NCBI RefSeq assembly: GCF_029813115.1
Contig: NZ_JAPZDS010000013.1
Location: forward strand, 1 to 64,000
DNA: 64,000 bases
Direction of reading: 5' to 3'
From: Aureimonas sp. SK2
Lineage (GTDB): Bacteria; Pseudomonadota; Alphaproteobacteria; Rhizobiales; Rhizobiaceae
Below are positions 1 to 11,876 of the stretch, piece after piece (positions within the stretch are counted from its first letter, which is position 1; every line of letters starts with the position of its first letter). The position numbers were made by a program, and so were the translations under genes. Under the pieces are notes generated by a model that searched no databases, had not been told where the DNA came from, and saw only the letters and a program-made list of their open reading frames with translations.

Positions 1-412
1 TGGGAAAAGTCAGAGAAGGCAGAGGCTTAGGCCGAGCGCTCTTCGTCGTCCTGTCGTCATGAGGACGTTACGGGATCGTCTCGGTGGGGGATTTCTCTTC
101 CCCATCCATCCCCCTTGAGCGGTTCATCGACCGTCCGCCCGTGGTCGCAATCTCACGGCAGCGTGGAAGCGAGCTCCCGCGCGCCGTTGCGGGGGTCCCG
201 ATGCAGGCCGCGGACAGGCGATCCCCAGCTTCGCGGGAGCCCCGTCCGGCGATCGGTTGACATCTCCTTATCCGATCCGCTCTATCTCTGCGAATGAGCG
301 TGCCTGTTGCCTCCCGGCCACAGGTTCGGTCACGGCGCCTTCTTGCGCCTCCGCCTTCGCTTTTCGGCCGCTTTGTTGGGGCCATGGGAGGGCGGACCAG
401 CATGAGACCGGA
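1..412. other. Left-edge leader region without a confident gene
   Basis: No convincing gene lies here. Reading from base 1, nine sense codons (WEKSEKAEA) end in TAG at 28-30; this could be the tail of a gene cut by the window edge, but nine codons cannot prove it. The remaining stretch of about 380 bases is the leader of the M23 peptidase gene. A TTGACA hexamer sits at 257-262, but no good -10 box follows at 16-18 bp, so a promoter is only possible. A long antisense open frame crosses the region and reads as GC-driven shadow. Confidence 0.35.
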
Positions 413-2347
413 ATGAACCACGAGCGATACGCCAAGCCGAACTTCGGAAACCAGCCGGCGCTCGTCGCCGACGTCCGGCGCAAGCCGGACCGCCGCCAGG
501 TTTCCGCCCGGTGGCTCGCGGGAACGCTCCTGACGGGCCTGACCTCCAGCGCCATGATGGGCATCGCGCTTTCCGCCGCCCATGACGGAAGGCGGATGCT
601 GGTCTCGCCCGCCGTGGTCGGCGAGATCGCCGCGGTGACCCAGGCCGATGCGGTGGAACGGGGCGAGCGCGTCTTCGCCACCCCCATCCCGATCGACCGC
701 AACCGCTCCACGATCGAGGTGCCGACCCTGATGCGCGAAGGGGATCGCGAGGTCATCCGCACCCTGCCCTTCGCCTATGCCTCCATGCTGCTCGGCGCGC
801 GCCATCCGACCACCGTCTCCTATCCCGCCTTCGACGCGATGAACGTCTTCGGCAGCGAGGACGACGACGCCGAGACCGAGGCGGTGCCCGAGACGGGCCA
901 GATCTATGACGCCAAGGTGGAAGGCGACGTGGGCCTTGCCGTCGAGCCCTTCGCCTTCGACCCCGCCACCTACGACGACGCCCCCGACATCGGCACGCGC
1001 GAGGCGGAGCTCCTGGTGCGCGAGGCCGTGCCCCGCCTCGCCTCCGCGCCGATCCAGGTGGCGTCCTATCAGGCCTTCGACACGTCGCGCTTCGGCGGAA
1101 GCCTGTCGGACGCGGCCGAATACATCCCAGGCTCCGCCGCCAAGGTCACAGCGGAGAACGTGTCCTTCTCCTCGGCCGAGGGCACCCAGGATCGCGTGTC
1201 GCGCTATTTCGAGGAGATCGTGCCCTTCCGCGAGACGCGCGCCGTCGCCGGCGCGCTGGCCGAAAGCGGACACGAGGATGCCGAGGCGCCCGCCGCTCGC
1301 CTGTCGGGGCTTCTCGGGCGCAGCGAGATGAACGCGGGCGAGGTGCTCCGGCTGGGCCTCGAGCCCTCCAGCGACGGCTCGCGGATCGTGCGGCTCTCGG
1401 CCTATCGCGGCGAGAAGCACCTGGCGACGGTTGCGCTCGCCGACGACGGGTCGTTCGCCGAAGGGCCGGAGCCCGCCCTCAGCCGTTCGGTCGCCCAGGC
1501 CTTCGACGAGAACGCCACCGAGATGCCGCTGCGCCAGAACATGCCGACGGTCTACGACGGCATCTACCAGGCCGCCCTCGCCTACGGCCTCGACGACCGG
1601 CTCTGCCGCAAGCTCCTGAAGATCCTGTCGTCGGACGTCGACTTCCAGGCCCGGCTCGATCCCGCCGACCGTCTGACGCTGCTCTATTCGCTGAAGGAAG
1701 GGGAGGAAGAGGCCGGCGCTGATTCGCAGATCCTGTTCGTGGAGGCCAAGTTCGGCGACACGACCAAGCGCTACTACCGCTTCTTCACCTCCGACGACGA
1801 CCAGACCGACTATTACGACGAGGACGGCCGCAGCGCGAAGCAGTTCCTCTTGCGCAACCCGGTGCCGAAGGGGCGGTTCACCTCGCCCTTCGGCTCGCGG
1901 CGCCACCCCGTTCTCGGTTATGCCCGCATGCATTGGGGCGTCGACTGGGCGGCCCCGCGCGGCACGCCGATCCTGGCGTCCGGCTCGGGCGTCGTGGAGC
2001 AGGCCGGCTGGTCCACCGGCTTCGGCCAGCAGACCATCATCCGCCACGCCAACGGCTACGAGACGTCCTATTCGCACCAGAGCAAGATCGCGAGCGGGGT
2101 CGTGAAGGGCGCGCGGGTGCGGCAGGGCCAGATCATCGGCTATATCGGCTCGACGGGGCTCTCGACCGGCAACCACCTCCACTACGAGGTGACCGTCAAC
2201 GGCACGCGCGTCGACCCGATGCGCATTCGCCTGCCGTCCGGGCGTCAGCTCGGCGGCGACCTTCTGGCCGCCTTCCAGCGCGAGCGCGCGCGGATCGACG
2301 ATCTTCTCAAGAACAGCGTGGAGGAGATGCGCGTCGCCGCGCATTGA
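413..2347 (+). CDS. M23 family metallopeptidase (LytM-type murein endopeptidase)
   Basis: 644 residues. The C-terminal third is a peptidase M23 domain: the HPVLGYARMHWGVD segment supplies the first His and the Asp, and HLHYEV supplies the HxH zinc ligand. Such enzymes cut peptide cross-links in periplasmic peptidoglycan or act as degenerate activators; here the zinc residues look intact, so activity is likely. A hydrophobic stretch around residues 40-60 (LAGTLLTGLTSSAMMGIALS) suggests a single N-terminal membrane anchor. The long middle region is acidic and not recognised beyond a possible SH3/OapA-like segment. The start was placed at ATG 413 rather than the longer open frame from 257, because MNHERYAKPNF begins a compact cytoplasmic tail before the anchor; the ribosome site is not obvious. 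The gene converges on the aldo-keto reductase gene. Family assignment is firm; substrate is not. Confidence 0.9.
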   Translation: MNHERYAKPNFGNQPALVADVRRKPDRRQVSARWLAGTLLTGLTSSAMMGIALSAAHDGRRMLVSPAVVGEIAAVTQADAVERGERVFATPIPIDRNRSTIEVPTLMREGDREVIRTLPFAYASMLLGARHPTTVSYPAFDAMNVFGSEDDDAETEAVPETGQIYDAKVEGDVGLAVEPFAFDPATYDDAPDIGTREAELLVREAVPRLASAPIQVASYQAFDTSRFGGSLSDAAEYIPGSAAKVTAENVSFSSAEGTQDRVSRYFEEIVPFRETRAVAGALAESGHEDAEAPAARLSGLLGRSEMNAGEVLRLGLEPSSDGSRIVRLSAYRGEKHLATVALADDGSFAEGPEPALSRSVAQAFDENATEMPLRQNMPTVYDGIYQAALAYGLDDRLCRKLLKILSSDVDFQARLDPADRLTLLYSLKEGEEEAGADSQILFVEAKFGDTTKRYYRFFTSDDDQTDYYDEDGRSAKQFLLRNPVPKGRFTSPFGSRRHPVLGYARMHWGVDWAAPRGTPILASGSGVVEQAGWSTGFGQQTIIRHANGYETSYSHQSKIASGVVKGARVRQGQIIGYIGSTGLSTGNHLHYEVTVNGTRVDPMRIRLPSGRQLGGDLLAAFQRERARIDDLLKNSVEEMRVAAH

Positions 2348-2358
2348 TCCCGAGGCGA

Positions 2359-2376
2359 GCCGGCCGGACGGCCGGC
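2359..2376. terminator. Possible weak bidirectional hairpin between convergent genes
   Basis: A 7-bp perfect stem (GCCGGCC/GGCCGGC) with a 4-base loop fills the 42-bp space between the stops of the M23 peptidase and aldo-keto reductase genes. No T-run follows on either strand, so intrinsic termination is uncertain. Confidence 0.3.
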
Positions 2377-2389
2377 CCGCACCCGGCTG

Positions 2390-3427
<1,038 letters not shown>

Positions 3428-3556
3428 GGGGTCCTCCTCTCGGCCGCCGGGTCCGGCGGCGCGGCGGGACTATAGCCCCGGACCCGCGAGAGGAAAGGGC
3501 GAAGACGTAGGCCCGCTCGAAAAGGTCCGAGGAATTGCGTGGTCCGCCAAGCGGCG

Positions 3557-4510
3557 TCAGCGGCAATAGGTGGCGCCGCCGTTGCGCGCGGCGATGTCGA
3601 GATGCAGGTGCGTGCCGTGGTCCGAATCGGTGCCGGGACCGAGCACGGTGCGGAACGGGCCGCACGCCGCCCGCCTCAGGCTGGCGGCGAAGCGGTCAAC
3701 CGGCGTGCCGGGCTCCGTGGCCTCGACGGGCAGGGTCCGGCCGTCGGACAGCTCGAACCCTGCGATGTCGATGGCGCTGCCGCGCGAGTGCTCCGAGATG
3801 CGCGTCTCGCTCGCGCGCGCCCGGCAGACATAGGTGGACGCCTGGGTCAGAGCCTTCACCGTGGCCCCGTCGAACTCGGCCTTGGCGGCCGGGTCGACCC
3901 CTTCCGACACCCAGACGTCGAGAGCCAACGCCGTACGGCACAGCATCACCGTGCCCGGCTCGATGCGCGTGCCGTTCGACAACCTGGTGACGGAGACGGG
4001 ACGCAGCACGCCGCAGTCGCCTTCGGCGATCGTCTCGCCGACGGTGAACTCGGCGCCGCGGCTCTTCAGCTCGCCCTCGCAGGTGACAGCGTCCTCGACG
4101 GCGGCAGCGGCCTCCACGGTCTCGGCCGGCGTGACCTCCATCGGCGGCACGTCCGGCGCGCCGGGCTCGGGCTCGGTGCGCGCCTTCTCGGGCGACACAT
4201 AGGCGGGCTGCGGGGCATCCGCGGCGGGGGCAGCGGCAGGCTCGGCGGGCGCCTGGGCCGCATCGGCTTCAGGCGCGGACGCCGGCGCGGGCGGCGGGGT
4301 GTTTGCCACGGGCGGGGCCTCGGGCCGAGCCTCCGGCACGGGCACACGGGCCGCTGCGGGCGGCGTGCCGGGACCGGCAGGCGGCGCGTCGGTCGGCTGC
4401 ATGCCCGGTGCTTGCGTGGGCACGGGAACCGTCTGAGCCGTCGTGGGAGCGGCCAGCATCGCCGCCATCGCCGCGGCCAGGATCGTGCGTCCGGCTCCCC
4501 CCTGCCCCAT
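3557..4510 (-). CDS. Extensin-like family protein (periplasmic peptidase-fold)
   Basis: 317 residues from ATG 4510. A signal peptide (about residues 1-25, ending PTTAQ) is followed by a Pro/Ala-rich low-complexity linker to about residue 110 and then an extensin-like_C domain. The domain shows SEHSRGSAIDIAG and DSDHGTHLHLDI, the His/Asp pattern shared with VanY/MepA-type LAS peptidases, and ends in the conserved YCR. A periplasmic cell-wall role is inferred. The gene begins 14 bp after the stop of the L,D-transpeptidase gene on the same strand, so they are probably one transcription unit acting on peptidoglycan. The family is often annotated only as extensin-like; enzymatic activity is unproven. 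Confidence 0.85.
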   Translation of the reverse strand: MGQGGAGRTILAAAMAAMLAAPTTAQTVPVPTQAPGMQPTDAPPAGPGTPPAAARVPVPEARPEAPPVANTPPPAPASAPEADAAQAPAEPAAAPAADAPQPAYVSPEKARTEPEPGAPDVPPMEVTPAETVEAAAAVEDAVTCEGELKSRGAEFTVGETIAEGDCGVLRPVSVTRLSNGTRIEPGTVMLCRTALALDVWVSEGVDPAAKAEFDGATVKALTQASTYVCRARASETRISEHSRGSAIDIAGFELSDGRTLPVEATEPGTPVDRFAASLRRAACGPFRTVLGPGTDSDHGTHLHLDIAARNGGATYCR

Positions 4511-4524
4511 GGCGCCCCCGCGTC

Positions 4525-5889
4525 CTAGTCGATGAACTCGACGGTGACGCCCGGCTTCACCAGCTTGGCGAGTTCCGTCGCGTCCCAATTGGTCAGGCGC
4601 ACGCAGCCGTGGCTGTTGGTCTTGCCGATCTTGGAAGGCTCGGGCGTTCCGTGGATGCCGTAGGTCGGCTTCGACAGCGCGATCCAGATCGTGCCGACCG
4701 GGCCGTTGGGGCCGGGCGGGATGGTGAGGATCTTGTCGTTGTCGCCCTGCTTGAAGTTGATCTTCGGGTTGTAGGTGTAGTTCGGGTCGAAGGCGATGCG
4801 CGCCACTTCCACCGTGCCGGAGGGCGAAGGCGTCGAGGTGGAGCCGATGGAGGAAGGGTAGGCCGCGACGAGGCGCCCGGTCGCATCGTAGGCGCGCACC
4901 TGCTCGCGTCCCTTGTCGGCCACGATGCGCGCGACCTCGACGCCCGTCACGTTGTCGCCGGTCGCCACGACCTTGATCTGCGTGCCGGGCCGGGTGAAGT
5001 CGGCGCCGGGATTGATCTCCTTGAGATAGGCCTCGTCCATGTGGAAGCGTTCGGCCAGCATCTCCGTGACGCGCTCGTAGCTCATGGCCGGCAGCGCCGC
5101 CTTGTGGGCGTAGTCCTCGGGGATCGCGGCGACATAAGGCCCGCCGACGTCCTCGTTGGTGATCTCGTAGGTGACGATCGCCGGGCCGCCGGTCGCCATC
5201 AGCTCTTCCATCAGCGACTGCGCGTTGGTCGCGTCGATCGAGCGACCCGTCATTTCCTTGTAGGCCGCGACCGCCTTGTCGACATTGCCGCCCATGCGCC
5301 CGTCGATCACGCCCGGCGAGGCGCCGGCGCGGTCGAGCAGCACCTGGAGCGCGGCGATCTCGGCCTTGGCGTTCTTGCCGGTCGGCCCCGCGACCTTGGG
5401 CGCGGGGTTGGATTCGATCATGGTCTGGCCTTCGAGGCCCCCGCCCGGCGCCGGATAGGCCTGCGACCCGTCGCCCGGCGAGATCGAGCCCGTCGTGCCC
5501 TGGTCGGGCAGACCCGCCTGATCCCAGGCGCCCGGCGGCGGCAGCGGCTGGCTGTCCACCGGTGCGTCGCGATAGTCGTAGATGTCGGCGGGCGAGGCGT
5601 AGTCGTCGAGGCCCGGAGGCACTTCGCCCACACGCCCTTCGAGGACGACGGGGCCGGACGGGCCGCGATCGCGCTGGCCGCGCCGGGGACGCTCAGCCGG
5701 ACGCTCGACCGCGATCACGCGGCCGTAGGAATCCACGGTGACGATGTTGCCGAATTCGTCGCGGAAGCTCTCGGTGCCGGGGCCGTAGTCGTCGTAATAG
5801 GGATCGTAGACTTGGGCGGCGGCCGGCAGGCTGAAGCCGGACAGGCCGGCCAACACGAAAGCCATTGCCCGCACCGTTCCCTTACCCAT
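4525..5889 (-). CDS. L,D-transpeptidase (YkuD domain) with PG-binding-like module
   Basis: 454 residues from ATG 5889, chosen because AAGGAGG lies just upstream and a signal peptide (residues 1-25, ending LPAAAQ) follows directly. A Tyr/Asp/Pro-rich linker runs to about residue 160, then a peptidoglycan_binding_1-like repeat at about 166-205, a LysM-like segment at about 225-290 and the YkuD catalytic domain at about 300-452. The active-site motif SHGCVRL is complete (His427, Cys429). Such enzymes make 3-3 peptide cross-links or attach proteins to murein in the periplasm. The extensin-like gene follows 14 bp downstream. A second, smaller YkuD protein is encoded at 19556-20233. Confidence 0.93.
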   Translation of the reverse strand: MGKGTVRAMAFVLAGLSGFSLPAAAQVYDPYYDDYGPGTESFRDEFGNIVTVDSYGRVIAVERPAERPRRGQRDRGPSGPVVLEGRVGEVPPGLDDYASPADIYDYRDAPVDSQPLPPPGAWDQAGLPDQGTTGSISPGDGSQAYPAPGGGLEGQTMIESNPAPKVAGPTGKNAKAEIAALQVLLDRAGASPGVIDGRMGGNVDKAVAAYKEMTGRSIDATNAQSLMEELMATGGPAIVTYEITNEDVGGPYVAAIPEDYAHKAALPAMSYERVTEMLAERFHMDEAYLKEINPGADFTRPGTQIKVVATGDNVTGVEVARIVADKGREQVRAYDATGRLVAAYPSSIGSTSTPSPSGTVEVARIAFDPNYTYNPKINFKQGDNDKILTIPPGPNGPVGTIWIALSKPTYGIHGTPEPSKIGKTNSHGCVRLTNWDATELAKLVKPGVTVEFID

Positions 5890-6039
5890 GTCCCGCCTCC
5901 TTCGCTCGCACGCCCGGGTCGACGCCCAGCGGGCAACGCCTGACAGGCAAATAGGGCGCAATGCTGGTCCGAAGATGGTTAACGACCGGCAAATGAACCG
6001 ATGGTGAATGTGTGGAATCGACAGTGGGATGCTCCATCA

Positions 6040-6064
6040 GGAACAGCGGCGCCTGCTCCCCGTT
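6040..6064 (+). promoter_or_regulatory. EcfG-type general stress promoter
   Basis: GGAAC at 6040-6044 and CGTT at 6061-6064 with a 16-base spacer match the known alphaproteobacterial EcfG (general stress response sigma) consensus GGAAC-N16/17-CGTT exactly. It lies 34 bases upstream of the PRC-barrel start, the right distance for a short leader. Confidence 0.7.
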
Positions 6065-6097
6065 GTGTCTGTCGAAGCAACGGAAGGGAGAAGTCCG

Positions 6098-6484
6098 ATG
6101 TCCTCCACTCTGGGAACCGGCACCACGTCCGAGATCGAGGTCGGCGCCGACGCCATCGAGGCAAGCCGCGTCAACGGCACGCGCGTCTACAACACCGACG
6201 GCGACAATCTCGGCCACATCTACGACATCGTGATCGGCAAGCGCGACGGCCGCGTGAAATACGCCATCATGTCCTTCGGCGGCTTTCTCGGCATCGGCGA
6301 GGAATACCACCCCCTGCCTTGGGAGGTCCTGAAATACGACGAGCGCCAGGGCGGCTACGTCGTCGGCATCACCATCGACCAGTTGAAGGACGCCCCCCGC
6401 TACGGCGCGGCAGACCGCCCGAACTGGGTGGACGCCGACTACGGCCGTCGCATCAACGACTACTACGGCGTCGCCTACTACTGA
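6098..6484 (+). CDS. PRC-barrel domain protein
   Basis: 128 residues. One PRC-barrel domain fills most of the protein (NTDGDNLGHIYDIVIGK through FGGFLGIGEEYHPLPWEVL), ending in a Tyr-rich tail. PRC-barrel proteins of this size in Rhizobiales are soluble, of unclear biochemical function and often induced by general stress. ATG 6098 was taken because AAGGGAG stands 7-13 bases upstream and the residues before it look non-coding. An EcfG-type promoter at 6040-6064 predicts sigma-EcfG control, consistent with what is known of the family. A strong terminator follows. Confidence 0.88.
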   Translation: MSSTLGTGTTSEIEVGADAIEASRVNGTRVYNTDGDNLGHIYDIVIGKRDGRVKYAIMSFGGFLGIGEEYHPLPWEVLKYDERQGGYVVGITIDQLKDAPRYGAADRPNWVDADYGRRINDYYGVAYY

Positions 6485-6504
6485 GCGAGCCGGACATGAA
6501 GAAT

Positions 6505-6536
6505 GGGGCGGCCCGGCGGGCCGCCCCTTTCGTTTT
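6505..6536. terminator. Intrinsic terminator, PRC-barrel gene / clpB
   Basis: A perfect 10-bp GC stem (GGGGCGGCCC/GGGCCGCCCC, 3-base loop) is followed by TTTCGTTTT on the plus strand. It lies between the convergent PRC-barrel and clpB genes; the T-rich side favours termination of the plus-strand gene. Confidence 0.75.
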
Positions 6537-6548
6537 GTCGATGGTCGA

Positions 6549-9164
<2,616 letters not shown>

Positions 9165-9256
9165 TCGTCGTCTCCTTGTCTCGCGCATCACCCGACACCC
9201 GGCATGCGCGCGAAATAGCGTGGAGTCGGCCGCCCGAAGGCCGGCCGCTGAACGAG

Positions 9257-9285
9257 ATATGGGACGCATCCCCCTGTGGCAAAAG
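9257..9285 (-). promoter_or_regulatory. Candidate RpoH (heat-shock sigma) promoter of clpB
   Basis: On the minus strand a CTTTTG box (9285-9280) and CCCATAT (9263-9257) are 16 bases apart, about 95 bases upstream of the clpB start. The -10 half fits the alphaproteobacterial RpoH pattern (CTTGAA-N16-CCATAT) well; the -35 half fits only in part. Confidence 0.4.
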
Positions 9286-9450
9286 GGCATCGCCGGGACT
9301 GGGGCGGAGGATTTTTCGCAGCCGTCCGGACAGGCCCGGCTCACCGTCGCAACGCCCGCCGGCCGGGGCGTTAGGGTTAACGAAAGGTGAACCTTGCCGC
9401 CGCCGTCATGCCGCGGGATATGATCGGGCGACACACAAAAGGATCCATCG

Positions 9451-9609
9451 ATGCTGCCGATCATGCCGGGGCCGAGCCCCGAAGCCCTTGGGGCGCTGGC
9501 TCTCGTGCTGGCGCTGGGGACCGGCGGCGCGATCGTCGCCGCCGCCGCGTTCGTCGGCTTCCATGCCCAGGAGATCGTCTGCTTCCTGGAGCACTACGCC
9601 AACGCCTGA
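9451..9609 (+). CDS. Small hypothetical membrane protein (52 aa)
   Basis: A 52-residue frame from ATG 9451 with AAAGGA 11-16 bases upstream. The N-terminus is short and Pro-rich, then one hydrophobic helix of about 25 residues (about 12-36, ALGALALVLALGTGGAIVAA) is followed by a short tail containing one Cys and ending HYANA. This is a plausible single-pass peptide. No family was recognised. It lies between divergent clpB and convergent fdhD. It could be chance, but the ribosome site and the clean hydrophobic helix favour a real gene. Confidence 0.5.
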   Translation: MLPIMPGPSPEALGALALVLALGTGGAIVAAAAFVGFHAQEIVCFLEHYANA

Positions 9610-9617
9610 CGGCGCCG

Positions 9618-10478
9618 TCAAACGGTCCGGGCGAGGGTCGCGCCGTCGATCCGTCTGGGATGGGTGAAGACCTCGAACTCCTCGCCCCGCACCACGGCGA
9701 CGAGGGTGATGCCCGCCTGTTCGGCCTCGGCCACCGCCAGCCCTGTCGGCACCGAGACGGCGGCGACGAGACCGCAGCCCATGACGGCCGCTTTCTGGAT
9801 CAGTTCCACCGACACCCGGCTGGTCAGCACCACGAACCCCGCGGCCGGCGCGAGCCCCTCGCGCGCCAGATGGCCCGCGACCTTGTCGAGCGCGTTGTGC
9901 CGGCCGACATCCTCGCGAAGCGACAGGATACGCCCATCTGCGCCGGCGAAGGCCGCCGCATGGGCGGCGCGCGTGCGCCGGCCGAGCGCCTGCCCCTCGC
10001 CCATCGCCGCCATCGCGCCGACGATCGCGGCCGGAGACACGACGAGCCCGGGCGGAACCCTTGGGAGGGCACGCACGGCAAGTTCCAGGCTCTCCACCCC
10101 GCAAAGCCCGCAGCCGACCGGCCCCGTCATCTGGCGGCGGCGCGCGACATAGCCGGCCGCGCGCTCGGGAGAAAGCCAGAGCCGGCATTCGAGCCCCATG
10201 TCGGCCGCCGCCACCTCGAGCCCTTCGATCTCAGAGGGGCTGTCGACGATGCCCTCGTTCAGGGCGAGCCCGAGCGCGAGATCGGCGAGGTCGTCGGGCG
10301 TCGCCATCATCACGGCATGGGTCGAGCCGTTGACCGAGATCGCCACCGCGACCTCCGCCGGCAGGTCGCGCGTCCCGGCCTCGAAGCGACCGCCGCGAAA
10401 GCGAAGCGTCGCGGCCGGTCCGGCGGCGTCCCGCCTGTCTTCGGAGGGCGTCGCGGCCGGCGGTTCGTGTCCTTGCAT
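9618..10478 (-). CDS. fdhD: Formate dehydrogenase accessory sulfurtransferase FdhD
   Basis: 286 residues. FdhD carries sulfur from IscS to the molybdenum/bis-MGD cofactor of formate dehydrogenases. The active-site CGLC pair is at Cys123/Cys126, and the conserved REDVGRHNALDK segment lies around residue 190, with TSRVSVELIQKA following. Length matches the family. No formate dehydrogenase is encoded in this window; the partner must lie elsewhere. It stands 3 bp downstream of the anti-sigma gene's stop on the same strand, so they may be co-transcribed, although the functions appear unrelated. Confidence 0.95.
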   Translation of the reverse strand: MQGHEPPAATPSEDRRDAAGPAATLRFRGGRFEAGTRDLPAEVAVAISVNGSTHAVMMATPDDLADLALGLALNEGIVDSPSEIEGLEVAAADMGLECRLWLSPERAAGYVARRRQMTGPVGCGLCGVESLELAVRALPRVPPGLVVSPAAIVGAMAAMGEGQALGRRTRAAHAAAFAGADGRILSLREDVGRHNALDKVAGHLAREGLAPAAGFVVLTSRVSVELIQKAAVMGCGLVAAVSVPTGLAVAEAEQAGITLVAVVRGEEFEVFTHPRRIDGATLARTV

Positions 10479-10481
10479 CCC

Positions 10482-11222
10482 TCAGACGGCCCGCAGCATG
10501 CCCTGTCCGACGACCGGGCCGGTGGGCTGCCCGGTGGGCGAGCCGCCCTCGGGCTCCATGGAGACGGCGAGCGCGGCACCGGGTTTGCGCATCATGCCCA
10601 TCCCCATGCCCTCGCGCCCCTTGAGATCGACGCGCAGCGGCGCGGCGGGATCGACCAGGCCCAGCGAGATCGGCGCGCCGCCGGCCGGCACCAGCCAGAG
10701 TTCGGGAACCCGCCCCGCCTCCGGCCGGAGCGAGACCGGCATCAAGGTGGCATGCCCGGCTTCGGTGTCGATCACCGCCAGAAACAGGGGGGCGCCTCCG
10801 TCGGCCGTGATGGACGCCATCATGGGAGCGGCGGCCGGCCGCAGATCCAGCGCGAGTCCGGCGAGGCTCGCGGCAGCCAGGCCCATCGATCCGATCGCCA
10901 GCCACTGCCAGAAGGCCACCACGCGGCGCCCCGCCCGGTGCGGCTGCGCCGGGGCGCGGGCGGCGGACGTCGGCCGGGCGGCCGCTCTCGGGCCGAGTTC
11001 GGCCTCGATCGCCTGCCAGAGGCGCTGCGGGGGCGAGACGCTCGGCGCGGCGTCGAGGAGGGGCTGGAGCCGCTCGTCCCAGCGTCCCGCTTCCTCAGCC
11101 AGCGCCGGGTCGATGCGCAGGCGGCGCTCGAAGGCGCGCCGCTCGGCCGGAGGCAGGAGGCCGAGCGTGTACTCGCCGGCCAAGGCCCCGTCGCCATCCT
11201 CCCGTTCGTCGCCCGCGCTCAT
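10482..11222 (-). CDS. RskA-type anti-sigma factor
   Basis: 246 residues. An N-terminal cytoplasmic anti-sigma region (ALAGEYTLGLLPPAERRAFE, residues about 15-40) is followed by one transmembrane helix near residue 100 and a periplasmic RskA_C domain rich in beta strands with the PELWLVPAGG motif. Such proteins hold a partner ECF sigma at the membrane until proteolysis. ATG 11222 overlaps the TGA of the sigma gene (ATGA), so translation is coupled and the longer upstream frame is rejected. No HxxxCxxC zinc motif is seen, in line with the RskA class rather than the ZAS class. Confidence 0.88.
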   Translation of the reverse strand: MSAGDEREDGDGALAGEYTLGLLPPAERRAFERRLRIDPALAEEAGRWDERLQPLLDAAPSVSPPQRLWQAIEAELGPRAAARPTSAARAPAQPHRAGRRVVAFWQWLAIGSMGLAAASLAGLALDLRPAAAPMMASITADGGAPLFLAVIDTEAGHATLMPVSLRPEAGRVPELWLVPAGGAPISLGLVDPAAPLRVDLKGREGMGMGMMRKPGAALAVSMEPEGGSPTGQPTGPVVGQGMLRAV

Positions 11223-11788
11223 TCTTCGAGGCATCCTCTCAATCGGATCAGGCCGCGCCGGATCACGCTCTTCATGGTTCCGAGCGGTACGCCCGCTCCC
11301 TGCGCCAGGTCCTCGTAGGTCCGCCCTCCGAAAAAGGCGGACCGGATGGCCTCGCGCGCCCGCGGCTCCAACCCGTCGAGACAGGCGGCCAGGCGCCGTG
11401 CCTCGCCGTCGGCCTCCAGGATCGACAGCGCGCCGGGCGCCTCGTCCGCCACCTCGTCCGCGGCGTCGAGATCGGCGCGCGAGCGATGGTGGCGCAGGGC
11501 GCGCAGTCGGTCGATCGCGCGGTTGCGGGCCAGGGTGCAGAGCCAAGTGATGGGGCTGGCCCGGGCGGGGTCGAAGCCCCCGGCCCGGTTCCACACCGTC
11601 ACATAGACGTCCTGCAGCACGTCCTCCGCCTCGGCTTCGTCGTGCAAGATACGCAAGGCGACGCCGAAAAGCTTCGCCGCCGTCAGGTCGTAGACATGCC
11701 GCAACGCCTCGCGGTCCCCCGCCGCCACACGGCCGAGGGCTTCGACAAGGCGCTGGCGGGCGTCTTCGGGCAGGTTGCCGTGCGGCAT
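11219..11788 (-). CDS. ECF RNA polymerase sigma factor (SigK/RpoE-like)
   Basis: 189 residues from ATG 11788. Region 2 is visible (LFGVALRILHDEAEAEDVLQ and DVYVTVWN at residues about 40-65, with PITWLCTLARNRAIDRLR), as is a sigma70 region 4 helix-turn-helix (YEDLAQGAGVPLGTMKSVIRRG). The next gene is its RskA-type anti-sigma partner, overlapping by 4 bp. Two longer starts exist (ATG 11854 and 11965); 11788 gives the usual short N-terminus and leaves about 90 bp for a promoter shared with the divergent DUF427 gene. The stress sensed cannot be read from the sequence. Confidence 0.87.
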   Translation of the reverse strand: MPHGNLPEDARQRLVEALGRVAAGDREALRHVYDLTAAKLFGVALRILHDEAEAEDVLQDVYVTVWNRAGGFDPARASPITWLCTLARNRAIDRLRALRHHRSRADLDAADEVADEAPGALSILEADGEARRLAACLDGLEPRAREAIRSAFFGGRTYEDLAQGAGVPLGTMKSVIRRGLIRLRGCLEE

Positions 11789-11812
11789 GCGTCTCCAGGG
11801 GCGATCGATCAG

Positions 11813-11837
11813 GGAACCGGACGGCAGGCCGCTCGAT
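11813..11837 (+). promoter_or_regulatory. Weak EcfG-like promoter before the DUF427 gene
   Basis: GGAAC (11813-11817), a 16-base spacer, then CGAT (11834-11837), one base off the EcfG -10 consensus CGTT. It is 40 bases upstream of the DUF427 start. It may instead belong to the regulon of the neighbouring ECF sigma factor. Confidence 0.3.
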
Positions 11838-11876
11838 TGCCGGGAGATATCCATATCATCCTCAGGGAGGAAAGCC

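Noticed and set aside
257-290. Sigma-70 promoter from the TTGACA at 257
   Set aside because: No acceptable -10 box at 16-18 bp; kept only as a note in the leader entry.
68-2344. 758-residue open frame on the minus strand opposite the M23 gene
   Set aside because: Arg/Gly/His-rich composition with no recognisable motif; it mirrors the codon bias of the real plus-strand peptidase gene. GC-rich DNA gives long antisense frames throughout this window.
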